Positions 8,350 to 17,150 of a stretch of DNA of 64,000 nt are shown here, in pieces. The stretch is from positions 186,001 to 250,000 of the forward strand of contig WGLV01000002.1 in the NCBI GenBank assembly GCA_016125385.1, written 5' to 3'. This DNA comes from a bacterium (lineage in GTDB: Bacteria > Hinthialibacterota > Hinthialibacteria > Hinthialibacterales > Hinthialibacteraceae). Below the pieces are notes generated by a model. The model did not search any database, was not told where the DNA came from, and saw only the letters and a list, made by a program, of their open reading frames with translations. Within the stretch, counting starts at the first letter, position 1, and every line of letters begins with the position of its first letter. Both the position numbers and the translations under genes were made by a program.

Positions 8350-9510
8350 TCACGCCGATTTCAGCGGATTTTTCCGGTTCACAAGAGGAAGGTTAATACG
8401 GCCTTTTGAAAAATGCGACTGGTAAACCGCTGAGAGCATTTCGATCGTCCAGCGCGCGTCTACCGCGCTGCATAACGGCTCTCCGCCGGTTTCAATGGCA
8501 TGGATCAGATTGACGATGGGATGCTTTTCAAAATCGGGAACTTGGGCGTTTTGCGGTTCGGGCAGAGGTTTCCATTGCACTTCGCATTCATAATGCGCGG
8601 GGAAGGGCGAATCCCAATACGCTGCTTCCAACCCCGATTGATAGGCTAAAATCCGCTTGGTCCCATATAATTCAAAACGCCATTTTTCCCGTTTGGAAAA
8701 ATTCGTATTCCAGTGATCGGGGGCGGTTACTGAGGTCCAGCTGGTATGAACGTTGTGGGGAAAATTGAATGAAGAACGAATTGTATCGCCCGCGACGATC
8801 ATCGGCTCCTGGCCGCGATGAGCATCGTCACGCACAGCGTCGCGGCCATCTACAGCGACGTACGCCAGACACCATGAGGGATCGCCGAAGTACCAGCGCA
8901 TCTGGTCGAAATCGTGGGTTCCCAACACGATCAGGTCTTCGCCGCCGGCGCGCTGATCCTGCTTTCCGTTGACTCTCATTTCCAGCACGGTTCCGAGAAA
9001 ACCCTCATCCAGCAATCCTTTGATTTGCCTGAACAGCGGCATGAAACGCCGCGAATGCCCAACGCCGACTTTCACCTGGCTACGTTTCGCGGCGTTCACG
9101 ATCGCATCCGCTTCATCGACTGTTTCGGTAATCGGTTTTTCCATATAAATGTGGACGCCCCGTTCGATGGCGTCGAGCGCCATATCTTTGTGACAATCTG
9201 GTTGCCGGGGACCGATGCAGACCAGATCGGGCTTTTCCCGATCGAGCATTTCCCGATAATCGCGGTACAGCCGCCTGGCGCCGGATCGCTCCTGCGCCTT
9301 GCGTCCGCCTGATTCATCCTGATCGGCCACCGCCACGACCTCGACGTTCGGCAGCCCTGTGCAGACGACGTCGAAACCATGTCCGTAATCGCCGCCGCCC
9401 ATCCTGCCGATAATGGCGGCTTTGTAGGTTTTTGATTCCGCTCGTCCCGCGATGGCGAATGTACTGATCGCGGCGGCTCCGGCCTTCAGCGTTGTCCGGC
9501 GTGTCGGCAT
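8350..9510 (-). CDS. Tat-exported Gfo/Idh/MocA family oxidoreductase
   Basis: 386 residues. The N-terminus MPTRRTTLKAG then a hydrophobic stretch is a twin-arginine signal, so the folded, NAD(P)-bound enzyme is predicted to act in the periplasm. The Rossmann part starts at AAIIGRMGGGDYGHG. The EKP motif with its conserved Lys is at residues 124-126 (YMEKPITET). The C-terminal alpha/beta domain includes GTHDFDQMRWYFG, giving the His/Asp pair usual in this family. Family members oxidise or reduce sugars, or hydrolyse glycosides by a redox mechanism; the substrate is unknown. It is monocistronic: a terminator lies directly downstream and a divergent guanylyltransferase gene upstream. Confidence 0.88.
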   Translation of the reverse strand: MPTRRTTLKAGAAAISTFAIAGRAESKTYKAAIIGRMGGGDYGHGFDVVCTGLPNVEVVAVADQDESGGRKAQERSGARRLYRDYREMLDREKPDLVCIGPRQPDCHKDMALDAIERGVHIYMEKPITETVDEADAIVNAAKRSQVKVGVGHSRRFMPLFRQIKGLLDEGFLGTVLEMRVNGKQDQRAGGEDLIVLGTHDFDQMRWYFGDPSWCLAYVAVDGRDAVRDDAHRGQEPMIVAGDTIRSSFNFPHNVHTSWTSVTAPDHWNTNFSKREKWRFELYGTKRILAYQSGLEAAYWDSPFPAHYECEVQWKPLPEPQNAQVPDFEKHPIVNLIHAIETGGEPLCSAVDARWTIEMLSAVYQSHFSKGRINLPLVNRKNPLKSA

Positions 9511-9713
9511 GGTAAGAACTCCATAATTGATATCCTGTTGACGTACAGGGATTGGTTTTATTCTTCATTCAGGATTTACGCAAAAATTACCTGTCCTGTC
9601 AAATGAAATTCGTTCCACGTTCAGGCGCTAGTCTGTACGCTGGTTCCGGCTATATTGATGGCCAGGGCGGCGCAAGTCGCCGTGACATAAATGATCCACA
9701 GAGGAGCAGGGAA

Positions 9714-10826
9714 ATGGGTATGCCCGCGGTATGCGTGATTATGGCGGGAGGAACCGGAGAGCGTTTCTGGCCGGTCAGCCGTCGTTTACGGCCCAAACAG
9801 TTATTAAGACTGACCAGCGATGACCGAAACATGCTTGAAGAATCCGTTGAACGCATAGCCAGGCTATTGCCGCGTGAAAACATCTTTATCGCGACCAGCG
9901 CGGCGTTACGCGGCGTGATCGCTGAGGCGCTGCCCAATCATCCTGAACGCAATATCATTGGGGAACCCATGCGCCGCAACACGTCAGGTTGTCTGGCGCT
10001 GGCGGCGGCGCAGGTTCGGGCCCGGTTTGAAGGGGAAGACGTTCTGATGGCGGTGACCACCGCCGACCATCTGATCGGTGAAGAAGATCGTTTCGCTCAA
10101 ACCGTGAACGCCGCGCTGCGATTCGCTGAAGAGAACGATGCGCTGGTCACTATTGGCGCTCATCCCACTCGGCCCGAAACCGGATACGGATACATCGAAA
10201 TCGCTGGATTGAACAAGCCCATTCGTGATGATGACGGTGTCCCGGTCTATAAGGTCGCGCGCTTTCTGGAAAAACCGAATCTGGAAGACGCGGAACGCTA
10301 TCAGGCCAGCCGTTTTTATTACTGGAACAGCGGAATGTTTTTCTGGCGGACATCGGTTTTCATTGAAAGCCTGTCTCAGGCGCAACCCGTTTTCGCTGAG
10401 GGAATCAGCGCGATGACGGCGGCGTTGAAAAAAACTCCGCGGGACGACGAAGCGATCGAGCGTGTTTTTGAGACGTTTCCCGATATCTCGATTGATTACG
10501 CTCTGATGGAAAAAGCCGATAACGTCTACGTGGCGCTGGGCGATTTCCGCTGGGACGACATCGGCGCGTGGGATTCGCTCGCGCGAATCCGCCCGCGCGA
10601 TGATGAACGTAACGCCGCCGTGGGAGACCCCGTGTTGATCGATTGCGCCAACACCGTCGTCTACAATGAACGAGGCGCCGATGAAATGGCGGTTTGCGTG
10701 ATCGGCATGGACGAAATCATCGTTGTCACTACTCATGACGCTGTTTTGATTTGCCCCCGTGATCGTGCACAGGACGTTCGCAAGGCGGTGGAGGAATTGA
10801 AAAAACGCGGCGCCAGTCAACTCTGA
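9714..10826 (+). CDS. Mannose-1-phosphate guanylyltransferase (single-domain ManC/GMP type)
   Basis: 370 residues from ATG 9714, chosen because GAGGAGCAGG lies just before it and the nucleotidyltransferase fold begins at once (VCVIMAGGTGERFWPVSR). The frame is open upstream to 9552 but those 54 codons look non-coding. Also visible are RPKQLLRL, TTADHLI, FLEKPN and FRWDDIGAWDSL. It makes GDP-mannose from mannose-1-phosphate and GTP, the donor for mannosyl, fucosyl and rhamnosyl units of surface glycans. The C-terminal phosphomannose isomerase domain of long ManC proteins is absent, as in the roughly 360-residue form. No other GDP-sugar genes adjoin it. Confidence 0.9.
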   Translation: MGMPAVCVIMAGGTGERFWPVSRRLRPKQLLRLTSDDRNMLEESVERIARLLPRENIFIATSAALRGVIAEALPNHPERNIIGEPMRRNTSGCLALAAAQVRARFEGEDVLMAVTTADHLIGEEDRFAQTVNAALRFAEENDALVTIGAHPTRPETGYGYIEIAGLNKPIRDDDGVPVYKVARFLEKPNLEDAERYQASRFYYWNSGMFFWRTSVFIESLSQAQPVFAEGISAMTAALKKTPRDDEAIERVFETFPDISIDYALMEKADNVYVALGDFRWDDIGAWDSLARIRPRDDERNAAVGDPVLIDCANTVVYNERGADEMAVCVIGMDEIIVVTTHDAVLICPRDRAQDVRKAVEELKKRGASQL

Positions 10827-11001
10827 CGTTGTGAATAACTTCAACCCACCATGCCTTATTCATGTTGGTGTTGTCGAACCACCGACCTCCTTCGGCCTCC
10901 GTTTTCATCCCGATGGAATCCGGGTAGCATGTTGACGTTTACACGTTCGACCCATTGAATCGGTCCAACGGGCGATCAGGTCAGCGTATTGGAGTCCACC
11001 G

Positions 11002-13965
11002 ATGGCGGGGCTGTCACGCTTGAATCGAATCAACCCATTCATCTATCTGCTTTTTACCATTACCGGCGGAACGTCGCTGATTTTTCAAGTGACGTGGAAC
11101 CGCGATCTGACCCTGATCTTTGGCGGAACACGGCCTGCCGTCAGCGTCATTCTCTCCGCGTTCATGACCGGTCTCGCGTTGGGCGCCTGGTATTGGGGCC
11201 GCCGTTGCGAGACCGTCCAGCGTCCATTGCGCCTCTATGGGTTGCTTGAACTGGGCGTGGCGTTTTTTGCGCTGTGTTTTCCCGTGGCGCTTCGCTGTGT
11301 GGACGGCGCTTATATCAACGCCGCGCGCGCTCTGGGCGATGGCCCCGCGCTTCAATTCGTAAGAATCGGCTTCGCGTTTTGTCTGCTGTTGATCCCCACG
11401 ACCTTTATGGGGGGAACGCTGCCCGTGCTGGTGCGCCACTTGGTTTCGGCGCAGCGCCAGATGGAGAGCCGTCTCCCGTTGTTGTACGGCATGAATACCC
11501 TGGGTGCGGCGGCCGGGGCCATGCTGGGTGGATTTATTCTATTGCCCGCGCTCGGAGTCATTCATACCCAGTGGCTGATTATAGGCATGAATGCGCTGGT
11601 TGGTTGCACCGCGTTATGGCTGGACCGGGCATTGACGCCGCGCAGCGCGGCGATTGACGCGATGGTCAGTCAATTGCATCAGCAAGGCGCGATCAATGAG
11701 GATGAGTTTACCTTGCGGCTGGCGTTCTGGGCGACGGCGGCGTGCGGTTTTTCTTCGCTTGCGATGGAAGTGTTATGGACAAGAGCCCTGGTGATCGCAT
11801 TGGGCTCGACCACGTATAATTTTACGCTGATGCTCTCCGCGTTTTTGAGTGGAATCGCTATCGGGGGGCTCTTATACCGCCTGCCCGCGCTGCATCGGGG
11901 CGGCCTGGTGAATCGCCTCTGCGTGGCGATGTTTTTCATTGGCTTATTTATCATTCTCGGCGCTCAGTTCGTCCCTTCGATCCCCGGAGCGGCTTTGCGT
12001 TTTAACCAGTGGGTGTATGGCGGTTTTTCCGGCGTACGTCCTCTTACTGGATTCACCATCAGCTTTGTGGTGATGTTCATCCCCGCCGCGTTGTTCGGAG
12101 CCGCGTTTCCCATGGCGGCTGAAGCGCGCAGCGCGTTGCAACATCGGTACGGAAAATCGAGCGGCGAAAGCGTACTGATCAATACGCTGGGCGCGGCGTG
12201 CGGCGCGCTATCGGCGGGGTATTTGTTGATCCCCATGCTGGGATTGCAGAAAAGCATGTTGCTTGCCGGCGTGATTCCCGTAATTTATGCGTCGTGGATG
12301 TACGCGTCGGGTGAAACCGCCGAAACGGGAGAGCGTCGGCCGATGATTTACGCCACTGCCTTAACGGCGATCATGGCGATCGTTCCGTTCGTGGCGCCGG
12401 AGTGGAACCGTCAGGTGCTCGGATCGTTTCGCAATAACGTCGGTCATGCCTTTCTGACGAGAGAAGGGGAGATCGACGTTGAGCGAGCCGTATCCGGATC
12501 GACTGTGGTGTATTACCGTGAAGGCGTCGAGGCGACGGTTTCCGTGACGCAGAGCGACATGATGCGCTCGTTATTAATCAATGGTAAAACGGTCGCCACT
12601 GACAGCATTCATGGACTCGGTTTACAGAAACTGATGGGACACATCCCCTGCCTGCTGCATCCAGATCCGCGCAAAGGGCTGGTGATTGGTCTGGGTGCTG
12701 GCGTGACTTCCGGCGCGGCGGCGATTTACCCCACAATGGAATCGCTCACCATCGTGGAGATCGAACCGGCGGTGATCGGCGGCGCCATGCGCTTCGATTA
12801 TTGCAACAATAAAGTCCTCAAACGCCCTAATGTCCATCCATTGATTCAGGATGGGCGAAACTATCTTCGCGTAACTAATGAAACCTTCGACGTAATCACC
12901 GCCGACCCCATACACCCGTGGGCGGCTGGTTCAACGTACCTGTATACCCGTGAGTATTATCAGGACGCTCGCGCACGTCTGAAGCCCGGCGGCGTCATGT
13001 GTCAGTGGCTTCCACTTTATGAACTATCGACGGAGAACATCCAGTCGTTGACCGCCGCGTTTCTCGCGGTATTCAAACACGTGCAATTGTGGAGAACCTA
13101 TTTCGATTGCATTCTGGTTGGATCCGACTCTCCGTTGACCGTCGACGCGGATTCGATTCGCGCAAAAATGAATTCAGGTGAAGTGAAAGACGATCTGCGC
13201 TCAATCGATATCGGCGACCTGAACGCTTTCCTCTCGCTCTATGTGACGGATGAAACGGAATTAAACCGATTTTGTGCGGGGGCCACCGTGAATTCAGACG
13301 ATAACCTCCACGTGGAATTCACCAGTCCATACACTGTGGGAAGCAATACGTTAAGCCAGAACATGCGGGCCGCGTCAAGCATGGTAAATACGCCGAGTTC
13401 GATCGTCGCACCCGATGGCGTTGAGCGGGATTTATGGCTTGATGAGCTGAAGGCAGCCCAGCGCGTTGAGACCGGCCTGGTTATGTACAAGACGGAACGG
13501 ACTAATGAGGATGGCGAAGATCATGAGCCCTCCGCCGCGGAAATCACGGAACTTACGGGATTGTATAACCGCGCGCCCGATTCGCTTCGCGTTCGACGCG
13601 CCATGTACGATCAGCTCATTAACCGTTCGTACGCGAGTTTGCGGCTCGGTGAACGCGAACAGGCGATATCGATGTTGACGAAGGCCACGGAACTATTTAC
13701 GGCGGATGGCATGGCGAATAATCAGCTCGCGGTGCTGTACGCACAGGGGGACCGGCTTGATGAAGCCATGCGGGAGGCGGACCTTGCCGTGAACCGTTCG
13801 CCGCGAGTTTCGGCCGCATGGATCAATCGCGGCGGCGTTTATGAAGCCGCGGGGCGCTTGGATGAAGCTCTCGATTCATATCGTCAGGCGCTGGCGTTGA
13901 GACCGGGATACAAACTGGCGATGCAGAAAATCATCCTGCTTCAAAGAAAAATGCGTCTTGGTTAA
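11002..13965 (+). CDS. Fused membrane / spermidine synthase-like / TPR protein
   Basis: 987 residues. Residues 1 to about 480 hold some 11-13 membrane helices in two halves, each opening with a related motif (TGGTSLIFQVTWNR and CGFSSLAMEVLWTRAL), as in the MFS-like part of fused spermidine synthases. Residues about 550-740 form a spermidine synthase-like methyltransferase fold: VIGLGAGVTSGAAA (glycine loop), TIVEIEPAV, QDGRNYL, and ADPIHPWAAGSTYLYTREYY at the active site. The last 100 residues carry at least two TPR repeats (AWINRGGVYEAAGRLDEAL). The usual family name does not prove polyamine synthesis; membrane-linked aminopropyl transfer is possible. GGAG sits 7 bases before the ATG. Confidence 0.85.
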   Translation: MAGLSRLNRINPFIYLLFTITGGTSLIFQVTWNRDLTLIFGGTRPAVSVILSAFMTGLALGAWYWGRRCETVQRPLRLYGLLELGVAFFALCFPVALRCVDGAYINAARALGDGPALQFVRIGFAFCLLLIPTTFMGGTLPVLVRHLVSAQRQMESRLPLLYGMNTLGAAAGAMLGGFILLPALGVIHTQWLIIGMNALVGCTALWLDRALTPRSAAIDAMVSQLHQQGAINEDEFTLRLAFWATAACGFSSLAMEVLWTRALVIALGSTTYNFTLMLSAFLSGIAIGGLLYRLPALHRGGLVNRLCVAMFFIGLFIILGAQFVPSIPGAALRFNQWVYGGFSGVRPLTGFTISFVVMFIPAALFGAAFPMAAEARSALQHRYGKSSGESVLINTLGAACGALSAGYLLIPMLGLQKSMLLAGVIPVIYASWMYASGETAETGERRPMIYATALTAIMAIVPFVAPEWNRQVLGSFRNNVGHAFLTREGEIDVERAVSGSTVVYYREGVEATVSVTQSDMMRSLLINGKTVATDSIHGLGLQKLMGHIPCLLHPDPRKGLVIGLGAGVTSGAAAIYPTMESLTIVEIEPAVIGGAMRFDYCNNKVLKRPNVHPLIQDGRNYLRVTNETFDVITADPIHPWAAGSTYLYTREYYQDARARLKPGGVMCQWLPLYELSTENIQSLTAAFLAVFKHVQLWRTYFDCILVGSDSPLTVDADSIRAKMNSGEVKDDLRSIDIGDLNAFLSLYVTDETELNRFCAGATVNSDDNLHVEFTSPYTVGSNTLSQNMRAASSMVNTPSSIVAPDGVERDLWLDELKAAQRVETGLVMYKTERTNEDGEDHEPSAAEITELTGLYNRAPDSLRVRRAMYDQLINRSYASLRLGEREQAISMLTKATELFTADGMANNQLAVLYAQGDRLDEAMREADLAVNRSPRVSAAWINRGGVYEAAGRLDEALDSYRQALALRPGYKLAMQKIILLQRKMRLG

Positions 13966-13995
13966 ATTCAGGGTTCCCTTCCGTTATATGGGGAT

Positions 13996-14021
13996 TATAA
14001 TATGCATATAAAATGCAAGAT
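13996..14021 (+). promoter_or_regulatory. Promoter -10 overlapped by a palindrome resembling an NsrR box (ygbA-type gene)
   Basis: TATAAT at 13996-14001 is a perfect -10; no convincing -35 is seen. From 13999 a 23-base interrupted palindrome runs: AATATGCATAT, one base, AAATGCAAGAT. It matches the enterobacterial NsrR half site AANATGCATTT in inverted repeat with three mismatches. Overlap with the -10 would suit a repressor. Naming the regulator is inference. Confidence 0.5.
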
Positions 14022-14040
14022 ATGCGTAAAGGAAACCAAC

Positions 14041-14406
14041 ATGGCTTTTTTCACCTCTGCATCCAAAACGCTCCCTTCTCGCCGGAAAGGGCCCGCCGAT
14101 CCTGCTGTCGTCAAACTGAATCAGGACGTACTCACAACTTTCGTTGAAGTGTATTGCTGGAAAAACCACCGGCGTGAACGCGGCGATCTGTGTCCTCAAT
14201 GCGACGATCTTCTGCGTTATGCCTGTCAACGCGTCGAACGTTGCCCATACGATCCCAAGCCCAAGTGCAAAACATGCCCGACCCATTGTTACAAACCCGA
14301 TTACCGCAGCCGTATGAAAGAAGTTATGCGTTATTCGGGGATGTACTTCGTCAAACGAGGACGCATCGACTGGCTGATCAAATATTTCTTCTCGCCATCC
14401 ATTTGA
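14041..14406 (+). CDS. ygbA: YgbA-type nitrous-oxide-stimulated-promoter family protein
   Basis: 121 residues from ATG 14041, which has AAAGGA 7 bases upstream. The longer frame from 14002 would start inside the promoter -10 region, so I reject it. The Cys-rich core is characteristic of the YgbA_NO family: VYCWKNHRR, LCPQCDDLLRYACQRVERCPY, CKTCPTHCYKPDYR, then KEVMRYSGMYF. Eight or so cysteines suggest a bound metal or iron-sulfur centre. In enterobacteria ygbA is induced by nitric oxide under NsrR and supports growth under nitrosative stress. Here it is a single gene with a -10 overlapped by an NsrR-like palindrome. Confidence 0.85.
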   Translation: MAFFTSASKTLPSRRKGPADPAVVKLNQDVLTTFVEVYCWKNHRRERGDLCPQCDDLLRYACQRVERCPYDPKPKCKTCPTHCYKPDYRSRMKEVMRYSGMYFVKRGRIDWLIKYFFSPSI

Positions 14407-14428
14407 CCGCATAGCCGCCATCAATGAA

Positions 14429-14460
14429 AATCGCCGCCCGGCGCGAGCCGGACGGCGATT
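14429..14460 (-). terminator. Long hairpin between convergent genes, probable terminator
   Basis: A 14-position stem with a single mismatch and a 4-base loop. On the minus strand it is followed by TTTT, so it most likely ends the gene at 14485. It also sits 22 bases after the YgbA-type gene stop. Confidence 0.7.
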
Positions 14461-14484
14461 CATGTATTCAATTCTGATTATCGA

Positions 14485-17021
14485 TCAATACAACATGAAA
14501 TCATCCACCGACGCGGGCGGCTCCACGCCGAGAACGTAGGCGATCGCCTGATTGGTAAGTTGCAATCCCGCTGAATTCAGCGTGTTGAAGTTGTTCTGCG
14601 AGAAACTCATGACACGGATGCCTGGAACCACGTTTCCGTTCACGGTCGCGCCCTTTTCGATTACCCACAACCGCGCCCGGGAAGGATTGCCCGGATCTGT
14701 TGCGAGAACGCGAACGCCGTCTGGAGGATTATCCATATAACCCATACCGAATACGGACGTCGATACTTTCAGCACGCCCTTATCGAATCCCTGGGTGATG
14801 GGATGTGTGTTATCCACGATTTCGATACTGTCGCCGTCCGAGGTTCCGTTTCCAATTCCAGTTTGGAACAGATAATCGTCGCCAACCGCCTGTTCAAATG
14901 ACAATTGGGGAACCGGGCTGTTAACATGATAATTCATCCCAGCGATATTGCCTGAACCCACCGTTTCGCTGATGATGGCGGCGTCGGCTCCAGTCAGATC
15001 GGCGGGCATTTCAAATCCGGCGCTGTTGGTATCGTCAAACACGACGATGGTTACGCCAAATGTGGCTTGGATATCCGTATTTAACAATTGATCCGAAAGC
15101 CCCGTATCCGAGATTCGTCTGAACAGGTAGACGGTTTTGTTCAGCGTCTGGCCGACCACGCCCAGTGAGGCTTCCCCGCCAGTGAGGATTGTCGGGTCCG
15201 CTCCGACGGTGATTGAGCCGCTGAAGGTATGGATACCGGTCACTCCATCCTGCTTCGTCAGCGTATACGTCAACGTTTGTTCGGCGCCGGTCTGGCCGGT
15301 CATATCCCAAGTGATACTGCCGTCGGCGTTCAGGTTGGCTTGCCCGGCGGAGGTGGTGATCCCGCTGACGTCAAAACCGGCGGGCGGGTTTTCCGTAACC
15401 GTTGATTTGGCTGAGACGCCCGAAGCAACGTAACCGGTAACAGTAACCGTGGTTGAATTTTCGCCCGGATCGAGCAGCGAATCGGCGATGGATCGCGTTG
15501 AAAGCGCTCGCGAACCGAACACGTAACTTCCAAGATTCAAACTTGAAGTTCCCACAATGGCGAGCCATTCAATGCTGGCGCTGTCTTCACGAATCGCGAG
15601 ATGAACGGTGTGTTCGCCGGCGGAGAGGTCAAATGGGCGTGGATCGAGATTTGGATTTTCGCTTTCCACCCACTCCCTGGCGAAGTTTTTACCGCTATTG
15701 ATGTTCCAACGGCTTGAATCGTCTCCAGCAGGATAGTCGTCGATTCCAAAGTGCCATGAGTCGGAGTTCCCGTCTTCACCGCGCACATTGCCGAACAGAT
15801 AGTAAGTTCCCGCCTTGCTGACGTTCAACGTGTATTCGAGGGAATTTGATGCTCCACCGCGCACGGCCATCACCGCGACGCCATTATCGCTACGAGGATC
15901 GACGAGTAGCCCGAAACTGTCTTCGCTGCCTTCACTGGGGACCCCGCTGTTTGCGTAAAAGACTGTGGGAAGAACCGGGTCGACCTGAACTGTGGAAGGC
16001 GTGGTCGCAATGGAGGGCGTCTTGGGCAGAATCGTGTCGCCGCCGATATAACTCTCACGGTTCACGCCGTCGTTGAAGACGCCTTTCCAGATTACTGTGG
16101 GGCCGTCACCAACGCTCACGTCGTATGTCAGTGTGGCGTCGCCGCTCATTCCGTTGAGCGTCCATGTGAGCGAACCGTCCGCGTTTGTGCTTAATTCGCC
16201 GCCGGTGACGCTCGCGTTGGAGATAATCCCTCCGCGAATACGTTCCGTGATGACCGCGTCGGCCGTCGACCCAGAGCGGACGCTCGCTTTGACGGTGACG
16301 CCGGTCAATGTGGAGTCAGCAGAGAACGTGTCGGTTGGCAACGTCCGTTCAACATAAAGTGGTAATTCTTCGATCTTCACTTCATTGAATTCAAACTGGC
16401 CCAGCCCATCGTTATTCTGTGCGGTCGCGGCCAGCCCCACCAGAACCGGATCGGTCATGGGGATCACTTCCGTCTGCCGGTACACCCATTGGTCATTTAT
16501 ATCTCGCGTATAGAAGTGGATGCTGTTCCCGATGCGTTCCAGCCGGACCAGGCCGATGTTGTCATCCGTGAAGCCGCCTTCAGTGTCGCCGTCATAGATC
16601 GTGGCGCCGCCTTTTACGCTTCGAGCGCGTGGGAACATGCTGCCCGCCGCCGCGTTTGTGTTTGACCCGGGAATCGTATCGCTGGTGCGTAGATACGAGG
16701 CGTGCGGAGAATCCGGGTCCAGCGACTGACGGATCATCAGGCCGCCTTGCCCAACCGCTTCAATCGAGAAAGGATCGGCTTCAATGGCGAAACTCCCGGT
16801 CATTTCCTTGTAGACGAAATGGAACGAATCGGTGAATGTCTGACGTCCGATTTCAGCGCCGACGGCGTCGACAAGGTAGCTCCCGTTGTCGAATTCGGCG
16901 AGACCGGGAACGCCCGGGTCGCCTACATCCACGTGGTCGTCAAAGATGCCGAGAGGTTCCTGCGCCTGGATGGTCATGCATGAACAGTGATGGCGAGTAC
17001 AAAAAGAGATGCTTTTTTCAT
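14485..17021 (-). pseudogene. Multi-module secreted beta-sandwich protein; signal peptide split by an apparent 1-base frameshift
   Basis: The main frame (16977-14485, 830 residues) has a concanavalin-like N-terminal domain (to about 205), two related beta modules (STVTENPPAGF and ITERIRGG blocks, each ending NADGS(L/I)TW), a malectin/CBM-like domain between them, and a Rossmann-like end resembling glutamine-amidotransferase folds. It begins MTIQAQEPLG with no RBS. Upstream, ATG 17021 with a perfect GGAGG RBS opens MKKASLFVLAITVHA and stops at TGA in another frame. One extra base near 16977 would join them as a normal signal peptide cleaved after IQA. So the gene is either a fresh pseudogene or a sequence error; everything downstream is intact. 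Function is unknown, probably surface or glycan binding. Confidence 0.7.
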
Positions 17022-17150
17022 CGTAAATCCTCCCATAAAAGAATAGAAAATGATGAAGACCGTCACTCCTTCTATAAAATCCTGAAAAATAACAACAATG
17101 TCAACTGGTTTATTGATTTTCCGGTTATCCAGATTGTTTTTGAGAGATTT

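Noticed and set aside
9552-9713. N-terminal extension of the guanylyltransferase
   Set aside because: The 54 codons are not like the family and the RBS lies before 9714.
14002-14040. Upstream ATG of the YgbA-type gene
   Set aside because: It lies in or before the likely transcription start (TATAAT at 13996-14001), and the internal ATG has the better RBS.
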